64,000 nt of DNA from contig NZ_JAGHKO010000003.1 of the NCBI RefSeq assembly GCF_017742245.1, forward strand, positions 122,900-186,899, given 5' to 3'. Below the pieces are notes generated by a model. The model was not told where the DNA came from and searched no databases. It saw only the letters and a list, made by a program, of their open reading frames with translations. Made by a program: the position numbers and the translations under genes. The DNA is from Niastella soli. GTDB lineage: Bacteria; Bacteroidota; Bacteroidia; Chitinophagales; Chitinophagaceae. This document shows, piece after piece, positions 36,854-45,449 of this stretch. Every line of letters starts with the position of its first letter. Position 1 is the first letter of the stretch.

Positions 36854-37414
36854 ATGTCTTTTATAGAAACAGGACTTCCTGGTTTATTGGTATTTGAACC
36901 AACAGTGTTTAATGATAGCCGCGGTTTTTTTTTCGAAGCCTATAACGAGAAAATGTTTGGTGAGGCTGGCATTGAAAACGAATTCGTTCAGGATAATCAA
37001 TCCCGCTCCACATATGGGGTGATTAGGGGATTACACTACCAAGTTACACCATTTGCCCAGGCTAAACTGGTGCGGGTATTAATAGGGACCATTCTGGATG
37101 TAGCCGTTGATATCAGAAAAGGCTCACCCACGTTTGGCAAAACTTTCTCCATTGAATTGTCTGCTGAAAATAAAAAACAATTATTCCTCTCAGCCGGTTT
37201 TGCACACGGGTTCTCGGTATTGAGTGAAACAGCTGAAGTATTGTATAAATGCGATCGTTTTTATAATAAGGCCAGCGAACATGGTATCGTATACAATGAC
37301 CCTGCTTTAAAGATCGATTGGAAAATACCAATGGACAAAGCCGTAGTATCAGATAAAGACCAGGTACTGCCTGTATTTGCCAATTGTGTAAATCCCTTTG
37401 AATTTAAAGGATAA
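36854..37414 (+). CDS. rfbC: dTDP-4-dehydrorhamnose 3,5-epimerase
   Basis: The protein has 186 residues with a cupin fold. The catalytic base H61 lies in RGLHYQ, and the conserved FVQDNQSRS and GFAHGFSVLSE segments are present; the active-site Tyr is near residue 131 (VLYKCDRFY). It epimerises C3 and C5 of dTDP-4-keto-6-deoxyglucose. rfbD starts nine bases after its stop. Confidence 0.95.
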   Translation: MSFIETGLPGLLVFEPTVFNDSRGFFFEAYNEKMFGEAGIENEFVQDNQSRSTYGVIRGLHYQVTPFAQAKLVRVLIGTILDVAVDIRKGSPTFGKTFSIELSAENKKQLFLSAGFAHGFSVLSETAEVLYKCDRFYNKASEHGIVYNDPALKIDWKIPMDKAVVSDKDQVLPVFANCVNPFEFKG

Positions 37415-37423
37415 TCGTTATTT

Positions 37424-38299
37424 ATGTCGAAACCAGTTATTATAGTCACCGGTGCCAATGGTCAGGTAGGACAGGAATTACAGGTATTGAGCGCGTCCTA
37501 TACTGCGTTCGAATTTGTTTTTACAGATGCCGACAATATGCCGATAAATGAAGAGGCAGCTGTACAGGAAATATTTGCAACCCATCGCCCGGCTTTTTGC
37601 CTGAACTGTGCGGCATATACCGCTGTTGATAAAGCCGAAACGGACCAGGAGCTGGCGTTTTCTGTAAATGCAGAAGGCGTGCGCATTCTGGCTCTTGCCT
37701 GCAAAAACTATAATACCCGATTCATTCATATTTCAACCGATTATGTATTTGATGGCCAGTCGCCGGTGCCATATAAAGAAGATGCTCCCACCGACCCGGT
37801 GAATCAATATGGCGCATCCAAATTAAAAGGTGAACAGCTTTGCCAGCAGTATAACCCCGATGCCATCATCATCAGAACGGCCTGGGTGTACTCTTCCTTT
37901 GGTAAGAACTTTGTAAAAACCATGATGAAGTTGATGGCCGAACGGCCCGCTATCAGCGTGGTGAATGACCAGGTGGGCGCGCCTACTTATGCGGCCGATC
38001 TGGCAGGCTGTATGATGAAAATAGTGGCCAATACACAGGCCTCAACAGCTAACTGGCATTCCGGCATGTATCACTACAGCAACCAGGGACGAATCAGTTG
38101 GTTTGATTTTGCCGTTGCTATTAAGGAATTGACCGGCAGCTCCTGCACGGTTAATCCCATTCCTTCCGAACAGTTTCCCACACCCGCCAAACGGCCTTCA
38201 TTTTCATTACTCGATACCAACAAGATCAGACAAACATTTGGTTGTACTATTCCAGATTGGAAAGAGTCATTGAAACTTTGTATAAGGTTGTTGAATTAA
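37424..38299 (+). CDS. rfbD: dTDP-4-dehydrorhamnose reductase
   Basis: A 291-residue SDR that reduces the keto sugar to dTDP-L-rhamnose with NAD(P)H. Motifs: TGANGQVGQEL (10-20), STDYVFDG, catalytic YGASKLKGE, and RTAWVYSSFGKNFVKTM. It is the last gene of the operon that starts at 32182. No strong terminator is seen directly after it. Confidence 0.95.
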   Translation: MSKPVIIVTGANGQVGQELQVLSASYTAFEFVFTDADNMPINEEAAVQEIFATHRPAFCLNCAAYTAVDKAETDQELAFSVNAEGVRILALACKNYNTRFIHISTDYVFDGQSPVPYKEDAPTDPVNQYGASKLKGEQLCQQYNPDAIIIRTAWVYSSFGKNFVKTMMKLMAERPAISVVNDQVGAPTYAADLAGCMMKIVANTQASTANWHSGMYHYSNQGRISWFDFAVAIKELTGSSCTVNPIPSEQFPTPAKRPSFSLLDTNKIRQTFGCTIPDWKESLKLCIRLLN

Positions 38300-38672
38300 T
38301 GAGTTGACTGGTAGATTATAAGGCTGATAGAGTTTATAAAGTTGACTGGTTAACACATTGCCACGTTAACTCGCAAATACGAGTAATTAGAAGCATTTCG
38401 ATATGGCGAGCCTACTCACAACTGACATTTCCTCCTTCCCATTCTAATCGCCCCCTGCTACAATTCAACCTATCAATTCTGCATTCCATGTTAAAGCCGT
38501 TATAACGCGGTCAGTTACCTGCTACATTTGCTCCCGCATACCGGTTATGACGATCCCATTTAAGGTCCAATGATGCTATAAGACAATCGTGAACAGATTG
38601 CGTGGTATCATTTTATTCATTGTCCCTGCATCAGGGAGCAACCAATCTATTATTATATAACCAAGTTTACCC
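38300..38672. other. gene-free gap after the nucleotide-sugar operon
   Basis: No gene is seen in these 373 bases. A 10-bp direct repeat GTTGACTGGT lies at 38303-38312 and 38341-38350. A heptamer-like tract begins at 38412. The last 90 bases before the next gene are AT-rich and presumably hold its promoter, but I find no clear TTTG/TAnnTTTG pair. Confidence 0.6.
38412..38446. repeat. 7-bp-phased tract, detached from a gene end
   Basis: Heptamers CTACTCA, CAACTGA, CATTTCC, TCCTTCC and CATTCTA follow GCGAGCC (38406-38412). The first 22 bases match the tract at 21020 with one difference. Unlike the other tracts it lies 110 bases past the nearest stop codon. Confidence 0.5.
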
Positions 38673-41600
38673 ATGAGACAGATATATACACTATTATTAT
38701 TTGTTTTAGCCGGAAGTTTTATCACAGCGCAAGCTCAACCCACTGTGCCGGCCAGTAACATTAAATTTACTTCAATCGATGGTGGAAGTATGACCATTTC
38801 CTTTGACAATGGTAATGGGACCTACCGCATTATGGTGGTAAAAGAAGGCAGTCCGGTTACCGGCATGCCCGAGAATGGAAAAGAATATACAGCCAACTCA
38901 AATTTTGCAACAGCCGGAACGGAGTTTACTGCAGCAGGGGAATATGTAGTGTTGAAAAGCAGTTGGAACAGTGTAACTGTTGATAAATTAAAGCCAGCAA
39001 CAACCTATTATGCGGCTGTATTTGAATATAATGGTACAGGCGCCGCTGCAAAATACCTGATGATACCGTTAACCGGTAGTAAGGCTACGGTATCGGCTCC
39101 CGATGTACAAGCAAGCAATGTAGTTTTTTCTGAAATTACCGGTAATTCGGTAAAACTTAACTGGGCCAACGGGAACGGTGCCGGCCGGCTTATTCTGGCC
39201 CGCAAAGCTTCACCGGTAAATGGCGAGCCGGTTGATCTGAAAGCTTATTATCCCTATAACTCCGGCGAATATGGTACCGGTAATGTGATCAACCTTGATA
39301 ATTATACGGTTTACAGGGGCGCCGGTAATTCAGTTCCTATTAGTAAACTGGAACCCAACACCAATTACAATTTCTCCTTTTTCGAATATAATGGTAATAC
39401 TACACCTGTATATTTTAAACCAGCGTTCATGGGAAATATAACTACCAACGCTGGCCCAACAAAACCAACCCAATCAATTATTTTCTCCAGTATTGAAGGA
39501 AGTCGCCTTACTGTAGGCTGTTCACCAGGCAATGGAAGCAAACGATTGATCATTGCCCGGAAAGGATCGCCGGTAACGGCAACACCCATCAATGGAACGG
39601 TTTATACAGCCAATGCGGTATTCGGTTCAGGGCAGGAGATTGCCACCGGGGAGTATGTGGTAAGCAATAACAATACAACGAATTTGAATGTGACCAACCT
39701 GGAGCCTGGCATTGTTTATTACTTCAGGATATTTGAATTTGATGAAACCGCAGGCAACTTTACTTATTATCTAAATACACCCACTGATGGCAATAAAAGC
39801 ACGGCGTTACCGCCTACTACCATTGCTACCAATTTAACTGTAAGCAATATCACGGGCTCTACTGCAACGATTGGATTTACTCCCGGTAACGGCAATTACC
39901 GGTTGGCTGTGGCGAAAGAAAGTAGTGCGGTGAATGCAGTGCCTCAGGACCTGACGATATACAGCGGTAATCAAACTTTTGGCTCAGGTACCCAGATAGC
40001 TCCGGGCAACTATTCCATAGCCGGACAAATGAATGGCGCCGGTTTTACTTTGAATAATTTAAAAGCGGGTTTCACTTATCATGTTGGTGTTTTTGAATTC
40101 AATGGTACCAATTATCCGGTATATAACAAAACGCCTGCTACTATCAGTTTTTCTATTCCGTTGGAGCCTACACTGGCAGCAACTGCTTTTAGCCAGATCT
40201 CAAAAGATGGCGATCGCGTGCGGGTTGTCTGGACAAATGGGAATGGCGGAAAAAGAATAGTGATCGCACGCAAAGGGGCGGCGGTAACTTATAAGCCAAT
40301 TGATGGCACCAACTATACGGCAAACGCTGTTTTCGCACAGGGCACTCAGGTTGCCACCGGTGAATATGTGGTGTATGATGGCACCTCTACCAATGTTGAA
40401 TTAACGGGTCTTGAGATTGGCGCTACATACTATTTTGCCGTGTTTGAGTACAATACTTCAGATGCTGGTGTGAATGACTATTTAACAACCAGTTTTTTAA
40501 CGGGTAATGCTCCCACTGTGAGCTGGCCCACTATACAAACCAGCGGGTTAACAGCCTCCAATATTCAGGGAACACAGGCTACCATCAGTTTTACAGTAGG
40601 TAATGGCAGCAACCGTCTGTTCTTTATGAAGGCTAATTCACCCGTTGATGCAGATCCCAATTTGGTGTCTGGCAATGCAGGTTATGGTCTTGCGTATGGT
40701 GCTGTTCAGGTTGGCAGTACCGGTAATTATTTTGTTTTCCGTACAAATGGGGTAGGGCCTTTTACTGTGACCAACCTGGCACCCAATACAACTTATTATG
40801 TATCGGGATTTGAACAAAACGGTTCATCGGCGCCAGCTTATTTATTGCCAGGCAGTAGCTTTAGCTTTACCACTACCGATCTGCCCGGGGCCACGGTGCC
40901 TACTGTGGCTGCATCTGCGCCCGTTGTATCGGCAGTGGACGGCAATAAATTCAACTTCAAATGGACAAACGGAAATGGCGATGGTAGAGTAGTGGTGATG
41001 CGTGCCGGCAGTGCAGTGAATTTTACCCCTGCCAGTGCCACCAGCTACACGGCCAATGCTGCGTTTGGTACAGGCACTAACCTGGGGAGTGATCAATATG
41101 TAGTGTATAATGGGACCGGTAATTCAGTAAGCATTACCAATCTGTTACCGGCCACCACCTATTACCTCACCGTTTTTGAATACAATGGCACAGGCTCCTT
41201 GCTGCGGTATTTAACCAGCTCTGTGCTGAATGCTACCGGCGCCACTGCCGCCGCTCCTTCTGTTGCCGCCAGCAATGCTGTAACCGCTACTACTGGTAAC
41301 AACATGACCCTGAGCTGGACCAATGGAAATGGCGAAAACAGGTTGGTTGTGGTGAAAAAGGGCAGTAATGTATTGGCGGCGCCGGCCGATCTGGGTGTAT
41401 ATCCTGCCAATACAGTATTTAAATCGGGTGCCCAGATTGCGGTAGATGAGTATGTAGTGTATGCAGGCAATGGAAGCACTGTTACCGTGACGGGATTAAC
41501 CCCTGGCGATCTATATTACTACAAAGTATTTGAATATAATGGAAACGCTGCCCCTGTTTATAATACCAGTGCCGTACTAAGTGGCAGCGTTACAACCGGG

Positions 41601-42131
41601 ACCCTGCCCGTAACCTGGTTATACTTCAATGCTACTCAAAAGAGTGATAAGGTATTATTGAGTTGGGGAACTTCTGCAGAAGTGAACAGCGCCTGGTTTA
41701 TTGTGGAAAGAAGTACCAATGGAATTGACTTTCAGGAAGCTGGTCGTGTGGCTGGCAGCGAATATAGCTCCAGTGATAAACATTACAGTTTTAGTGAGCC
41801 TGTAATAAGCCAGCAGAAATTATACTATCGTCTCAAGCAAACAGATAAAGATGGCGCATACAGTTATTCAAAAATTGTTACCCTGCAAACAGAAGAACAG
41901 ACAAAGGTTAGTTTACAACCTAACCCTGTTCAGAATTTGGTGCGCATTCAATTACCCGATAGCCGGCAGAATGCAACGCTGACCATTTATAATGCTTCGG
42001 GCATATTGATGCACCGTCAGGTTATTAGTAACTGGCAATCAGTAAATGTGCAACAGCTGTCTACAGGCACGTATTATCTTCAGGTACAGCAAAACAACAA
42101 AATGTACAACCTGAAAATGGTAAAACAATAA
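38673..42131 (+). CDS. large repeat surface protein with T9SS C-terminal domain
   Basis: The product has 1152 residues. A signal peptide (1-21, ends TAQAQ) is followed by eight tandem repeats of about 110-120 residues covering 25-970. Each has an opening strand (e.g. ASNVVFSEITGNSVKLNWANGNGAGR), a K-x-x-SPV turn, Y-T-A-N-x-x-F, a G-E-Y-V-V-Y strand, L-x-P-x-T-x-Y and F-E-Y-N-G, a fibronectin type III-like pattern. After LPVTWLYFNAT comes another FnIII-like module (ERSTNGIDFQEAG) and a type A T9SS sorting domain (LQPNPVQN ... STGTYYLQVQ ... KMVKQ). It is probably exported and displayed as a surface adhesin or scaffold. No catalytic motif is seen. Confidence 0.88.
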   Translation: MRQIYTLLLFVLAGSFITAQAQPTVPASNIKFTSIDGGSMTISFDNGNGTYRIMVVKEGSPVTGMPENGKEYTANSNFATAGTEFTAAGEYVVLKSSWNSVTVDKLKPATTYYAAVFEYNGTGAAAKYLMIPLTGSKATVSAPDVQASNVVFSEITGNSVKLNWANGNGAGRLILARKASPVNGEPVDLKAYYPYNSGEYGTGNVINLDNYTVYRGAGNSVPISKLEPNTNYNFSFFEYNGNTTPVYFKPAFMGNITTNAGPTKPTQSIIFSSIEGSRLTVGCSPGNGSKRLIIARKGSPVTATPINGTVYTANAVFGSGQEIATGEYVVSNNNTTNLNVTNLEPGIVYYFRIFEFDETAGNFTYYLNTPTDGNKSTALPPTTIATNLTVSNITGSTATIGFTPGNGNYRLAVAKESSAVNAVPQDLTIYSGNQTFGSGTQIAPGNYSIAGQMNGAGFTLNNLKAGFTYHVGVFEFNGTNYPVYNKTPATISFSIPLEPTLAATAFSQISKDGDRVRVVWTNGNGGKRIVIARKGAAVTYKPIDGTNYTANAVFAQGTQVATGEYVVYDGTSTNVELTGLEIGATYYFAVFEYNTSDAGVNDYLTTSFLTGNAPTVSWPTIQTSGLTASNIQGTQATISFTVGNGSNRLFFMKANSPVDADPNLVSGNAGYGLAYGAVQVGSTGNYFVFRTNGVGPFTVTNLAPNTTYYVSGFEQNGSSAPAYLLPGSSFSFTTTDLPGATVPTVAASAPVVSAVDGNKFNFKWTNGNGDGRVVVMRAGSAVNFTPASATSYTANAAFGTGTNLGSDQYVVYNGTGNSVSITNLLPATTYYLTVFEYNGTGSLLRYLTSSVLNATGATAAAPSVAASNAVTATTGNNMTLSWTNGNGENRLVVVKKGSNVLAAPADLGVYPANTVFKSGAQIAVDEYVVYAGNGSTVTVTGLTPGDLYYYKVFEYNGNAAPVYNTSAVLSGSVTTGTLPVTWLYFNATQKSDKVLLSWGTSAEVNSAWFIVERSTNGIDFQEAGRVAGSEYSSSDKHYSFSEPVISQQKLYYRLKQTDKDGAYSYSKIVTLQTEEQTKVSLQPNPVQNLVRIQLPDSRQNATLTIYNASGILMHRQVISNWQSVNVQQLSTGTYYLQVQQNNKMYNLKMVKQ

Positions 42132-42179
42132 ACAAGATCAAGAGGGCGTAATTCATACATACACAAGTAAGAACCAGCG

Positions 42180-42207
42180 GGGCCATTTTTATGGCCCTGT
42201 TTTTTTT
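42180..42207 (+). terminator. Rho-independent terminator of the repeat-protein gene
   Basis: A perfect 7-bp stem GGGCCAT/ATGGCCC with a TTTT loop is followed by a run of eight T (42200-42207). Confidence 0.85.
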
Positions 42208-42208
42208 G

Positions 42209-42232
42209 CCTCCTACGCTAAAGCTTCGGCGG
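42209..42232. repeat. 24-bp imperfect palindrome, intergenic copy
   Basis: The copy starts CCTCCTACGC and ends CTTCGGCGG and is the inverse orientation of 8824-8847. It lies exactly between two terminators that face each other. Confidence 0.7.
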
Positions 42233-42248
42233 GCGAGGCAGAAGGTAA

Positions 42249-42277
42249 ATAAAAAGTCCCCCGACTTGTCGGGGGAC
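42249..42277 (-). terminator. Rho-independent terminator of the 42303-42989 gene
   Basis: A perfect 10-bp stem GTCCCCCGAC/GTCGGGGGAC with a two-base loop is followed on the minus strand by a T-run (complement of AAAAA, 42251-42255). Confidence 0.85.
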
Positions 42278-42302
42278 CTGGTTTCCGTACTGAGGATATT
42301 AC

Positions 42303-42989
42303 TTATTTGATGGCTGTAATGGCCGTGCCGCCATGTTTGCTTTCCGTTTTTACAATGCCGAATCCGGGAGCGAACCATTCTGTTCCTTCGATATTAAAAG
42401 GCATTCCAATGCCCATCGTTTTTATCGTAACCTTGCTTTTGTATGTTATCTTGAAACAATCCCAGGTACCGGCAGTAGTGGTTACACTTTCTTTGGCAGC
42501 CACGGTGCGATCGCTTGTAACCATATTTACGTTCTGTTTCATGCCCGAGTTGTCTATGTCCATATTTAAAGTAGCATCTTTTAATTTATCACCCGGCTTC
42601 ATATTGTTAGGGTATTCAATATAGATCTTGTCTGCCTTTACATCGGCCCTGGCAAATTGTTCCTGTTGTTGCTGAGGCAACTGCATGGTCATATCGATCA
42701 TCATAACGCCCCCGTTGCAAACAATTTGGGTGTGCCCTTTGGCTATTGATTTCCCCTTTTTATCAAACATTTCTGAATTAACGGTGCCAGTAATATTATC
42801 ACCGCTATTGGTGACATCTGATACAGTATATACCTGCTTGCCATTGGCCTGGCCCTTTTTATCAAAGATGGTCATTTCAACAGTCTTGTTCTTTTGCAGG
42901 AAATAGTAGTTGTTGCAATCCTGGGCCAGCGTGGCATTTGAGAGGAGGCAGCTGAAAGCGGCAAACAAAATGGTAGATCGCATAAACAA
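42303..42989 (-). CDS. secreted TapB/DUF3108-like protein
   Basis: The protein has 228 residues with a signal peptide (1-22, cleaved near TLAQ). The remainder is a single beta-rich domain: paired strands YYFLQKNKTVEMTIFDKKG and CFKITYKSKVTIKTMGIGMPFNIEGTEWFAPGFGIVKTES resemble DUF3108/TapB-type lipocalin-like periplasmic proteins. The function is unknown. An ATG two codons inside (42983) is an equally good start. A candidate -7 element TATTTTTG lies on the minus strand at 43025-43032. Confidence 0.75.
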   Translation of the reverse strand: MFMRSTILFAAFSCLLSNATLAQDCNNYYFLQKNKTVEMTIFDKKGQANGKQVYTVSDVTNSGDNITGTVNSEMFDKKGKSIAKGHTQIVCNGGVMMIDMTMQLPQQQQEQFARADVKADKIYIEYPNNMKPGDKLKDATLNMDIDNSGMKQNVNMVTSDRTVAAKESVTTTAGTWDCFKITYKSKVTIKTMGIGMPFNIEGTEWFAPGFGIVKTESKHGGTAITAIK

Positions 42990-43247
42990 TTTTTTGGTGT
43001 TACTATCAATAGCAAAGTAACAACCAAAAATAGTACATCCTAATACCCTTTTCGTGGTAAATTATTCGCTGGAATCCTTATGTATCGGGGCTTTTGGGTA
43101 GAATGGGAGTTATATTATTGTACGCACTAATTTGCAAATAATGCTTAATGGATTTAGTGGGACGTATAGTTTGCTTTTAGTTGCTAACGTTTATTTTTTG
43201 CTGTATTAGATGACAGCAAAAGGTGCGAATGCTTAAATAATTGTGAG

Positions 43248-43275
43248 TTCACCATTACCTATTGCCTATTGCCCT
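43248..43275 (-). repeat. 7-bp-phased tract across the Spy-like gene stop codon
   Basis: Plus-strand heptamers TTCACCA, TTACCTA, TTGCCTA and TTGCCCT run across the stop codon (43259-43261). The last five codons (KGNRQ) are formed by the repeat. The coding strand is the G-rich one, with TAG every seven bases. Confidence 0.7.
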
Positions 43276-43786
43276 TATCAGTAGAATCGCCTTGTTTATT
43301 AAATCTTCTAAAAGGATTGGTCATCCGGTTTACGATCTCTTTGATCACTGTATCGAATTTTTGCAATTGATCGGGACGGCAAAGTGCCCGCACATTTTGA
43401 AAGTGACGGAAGGTAACGAGATCGAGCTTTTTTTGAAGATCAGCTATTTCATTACTGCGGGAGATTAAAGCAGAATCTGTTGCATTGGGTTGGTTCAACA
43501 GATCAAAAAAACCTTTTTTAGCATTGCGAATGCTGTCCATTACCGGTCTTTGGATAGTGATCATGGAATCGCGCAGCTTCCAGTAAGCGGTTTCCTGGGC
43601 AGCATCGAACTTCATTTGATCTACCATGAACTGACCCATTTTTTTTTCCCGGCTACCGGGTTCGCGACCAGGCCCACCATCATGGTCAGGTTTTTTAAAC
43701 CAGTAAATAGATAGGGTGGCAATATTGGTCAATAATAAGATCGCTACAAGTACCAAAAGCCATCTTTGACGGGGGGGCCTAATCAT
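43259..43786 (-). CDS. Spy/CpxP-like periplasmic protein
   Basis: A 175-residue protein with an N-terminal membrane anchor (about 9-29, WLLVLVAILLLTNIATLSIYW) and a helical periplasmic domain: two long helices with FDAAQETAYWKLRDSM, then DLQKKLDLVTFRHFQNVRALCRPDQLQKFDTVI. This layout fits the heavy-metal resistance / Spy/CpxP (LTXXQ-like) family, which senses envelope or metal stress. It overlaps the preceding gene by four bases, so it belongs to the sigma factor operon. Its C-terminus is overwritten by a heptamer repeat. Confidence 0.75.
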   Translation of the reverse strand: MIRPPRQRWLLVLVAILLLTNIATLSIYWFKKPDHDGGPGREPGSREKKMGQFMVDQMKFDAAQETAYWKLRDSMITIQRPVMDSIRNAKKGFFDLLNQPNATDSALISRSNEIADLQKKLDLVTFRHFQNVRALCRPDQLQKFDTVIKEIVNRMTNPFRRFNKQGDSTDKGNRQ

Positions 43787-44127
43787 GGTTCCAGTGAATT
43801 TTCATTATATACAGGGTACATACCACCTGCTGGGTATTCAGCAGCTACTATTTGACCTGATTCGTTGTTTATATTTGAGGAAGCCGTATTTTGCTCCCAC
43901 ATTTTTAACACGGTGGTAGCGTTTGCAATGAGAATAATTACTGCAATCGTTAAGGCCAGTACCGGCTTGGTAAGCCAGCGGCCAAGTGGACCACCCTGGT
44001 CAAATTCTCGCTCCATCCTTCCTTGCAGACGGGTATACAGGAAATCAGGCGCTTTAGCCCGCTGCATCCCATCCAGGCTATTCAGCACTGAATCAATCCG
44101 GGAGTCGTTATTTGAATCGATTGACAT
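43783..44127 (-). CDS. single-pass membrane protein, probable anti-sigma factor
   Basis: The 114-residue protein has a cytoplasmic N-terminus (about 1-50: RIDSVLNSLDGMQRAKAPDFLYTRLQGRMERE), one membrane helix (about 54-74) and a short outside tail. Position directly after an ECF sigma gene (64 bases) and topology both fit an anti-sigma factor, and the pattern LNSLDGxxRA-x-PDFLYTRLQ is common in such Bacteroidota proteins. No zinc-binding HxxxCxxC motif is present, so it is not a ZAS-type anti-sigma. Confidence 0.7.
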   Translation of the reverse strand: MSIDSNNDSRIDSVLNSLDGMQRAKAPDFLYTRLQGRMEREFDQGGPLGRWLTKPVLALTIAVIILIANATTVLKMWEQNTASSNINNESGQIVAAEYPAGGMYPVYNENSLEP

Positions 44128-44191
44128 AAATGTAATTTACGATGTAAACTTATACATTTGACGCTAATAAACCCTAAAACCTTCGAACCGC

Positions 44192-44776
44192 TTATTTGTC
44201 TTGTGGATTATTCTGTTGATAATATTTTTCCAACAGTTTCCGCAGATTCTGCCGGGCCCTGAACAAAAGCGATTCCACCGCCGATACCGATAATTTCATT
44301 ACATCGGCAATCTCCTGGTAACTCAGCTCCTCAGTTTTATGTAAAGTGAATGCTACTTTCTGATTTTCAGGCAATTGATCAATCATCCGGAACAACAGGG
44401 CCGCTTGTTCCTTTCGGTCTAATGCCACGCCGGGGTGTTGAAAATCAACCGGTTCATGCACCAGCTCGTCATTCGGGCCAAAAAGACTGGTAATAAAGGC
44501 AAAACGCTTCTTGCGTTTGCGGCTGCGAATGTGGTCCAGTGCTTTGGTGGTGGTAATGCGGTAAATCCAGGTAGAGAGCCGGGCATCACCTTTAAATTGA
44601 TCGATGGAGCGGTATACCTGAATGAATACTTCCTGAGCAACGTCTTCGGCATCCTCACTGTTTTGAACTACCCCCAACGCCGTATTATATACCAGGTCCT
44701 GATAGTTTGCTACCAATGATTTGAATGCCCCTTCATCTCCAGCCCGGAGTTGTTGTATCAGATCCAGTTCGTTCAA
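44192..44776 (-). CDS. ECF RNA polymerase sigma factor
   Basis: A 194-residue sigma-70 family ECF factor. Region 2 (about 12-80) shows YQDLVYNTALGVVQNSEDAEDVAQEVFIQVY and TWIYRITTTKALDHIRSRKRKKR. Region 4 (about 130-185) has EELSYQEIADVMKLSVSAVESLLFRARQNLRKLL. It heads the operon with the membrane protein and the Spy-like protein, so it probably controls an envelope or metal stress response, including itself. Confidence 0.93.
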   Translation of the reverse strand: MNELDLIQQLRAGDEGAFKSLVANYQDLVYNTALGVVQNSEDAEDVAQEVFIQVYRSIDQFKGDARLSTWIYRITTTKALDHIRSRKRKKRFAFITSLFGPNDELVHEPVDFQHPGVALDRKEQAALLFRMIDQLPENQKVAFTLHKTEELSYQEIADVMKLSVSAVESLLFRARQNLRKLLEKYYQQNNPQDK

Positions 44777-44907
44777 AAAGACGGCCGTTTAAATTTGAGG
44801 CTACAACTTACGAAATCCTGAGATATGATATGGCAAATCGAGGTAGACAGGCCAAAAGTGTAGATCACCCGGCTATTTTGGGACCTGAAAAATTTTATTA
44901 AATGTTC

Positions 44908-45449
44908 CGGCCTGGATTGCCTTTGGCGATCCAAACCGTTTTGTATTACTCATTGCGAATTGTTAACCCGACCTGGGTTGGCTTCGCCGATCCAGTACCG
45001 CTTTGTATTACCCAAAGGCCCAGTCCCGACGAATATCTGCTCCACCGAGCAAGCTCGTGGCGCCGCCAAATAAAAAAGCCCCCGCACTGCGTGCGAGGGC
45101 CTTTGTTACCCGACCTGGATTGGCTTCGCCGATCCAGTACCGCTTTGTATTTCCCAAAGACCCAGTCCCGACGAATACGTCGGGACTGGCTTTTTTATTT
45201 GTCTGCTCCACCGAGCAAGCTCGGGGCGCCGCCAAATAAAAAAGCCCCCGCACTGCGTGCGAGGGCCTTTGTTACCCGACCTGGATTGGCTTCGCCGATC
45301 CAGTACCGCTTTGTATTACCCAAAGACCCAGTCCCGACGAATACGTCGGGACTGGCTTTTTTATTTGTCTGCTCCACCGAGCAAGCTCGGGGCGCCGCCA
45401 AATAAAAAAGCCCCCGCACTGCGTGCGAGGGCCTTTGTTACCCGACCTG
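44908..45449. repeat. 166-bp tandem array containing tRNA-Gln 3' ends and terminators
   Basis: The gap 44777-45437 holds no gene. The core motif repeats with an exact 166-bp period (G of the terminator stem at 45078, 45244, 45410). An earlier copy (44978-45077) lacks 24 bases, and a degenerate one lies at 44908-44960. On the minus strand each unit has the last 18-20 bases of tRNA-Gln (AATCCAGGTCGGGTAACA), the tRNA terminator, a linker, an opposite-facing hairpin (GTCCCGAC ... GTCGGGAC with a T-run on the plus strand), and a segment with which the tRNA end forms a hairpin (CTGGAT/ATCCAG). Open frames across the array are artefacts of the repeat. Confidence 0.85.
45404..45432 (-). terminator. 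terminator of tRNA-Gln
   Basis: A 10-bp stem with one mismatch (45410-45419 with 45423-45432) is followed on the minus strand by six T. It lies five bases beyond the tRNA 3' end. Copies of it are at 45238-45266 and 45072-45100. Confidence 0.75.

Noticed and set aside
43196..43221. 9-bp hairpin TTTTGCTGT/ACAGCAAAA as a terminator
   Set aside because: It is not followed by a T-run on either strand and lies beyond a gene end that already has a repeat tract.
44908..45449. CRISPR-like array
   Set aside because: The repeat period is 166 bp, whole units are alike with no variable spacers, and no cas gene is present.
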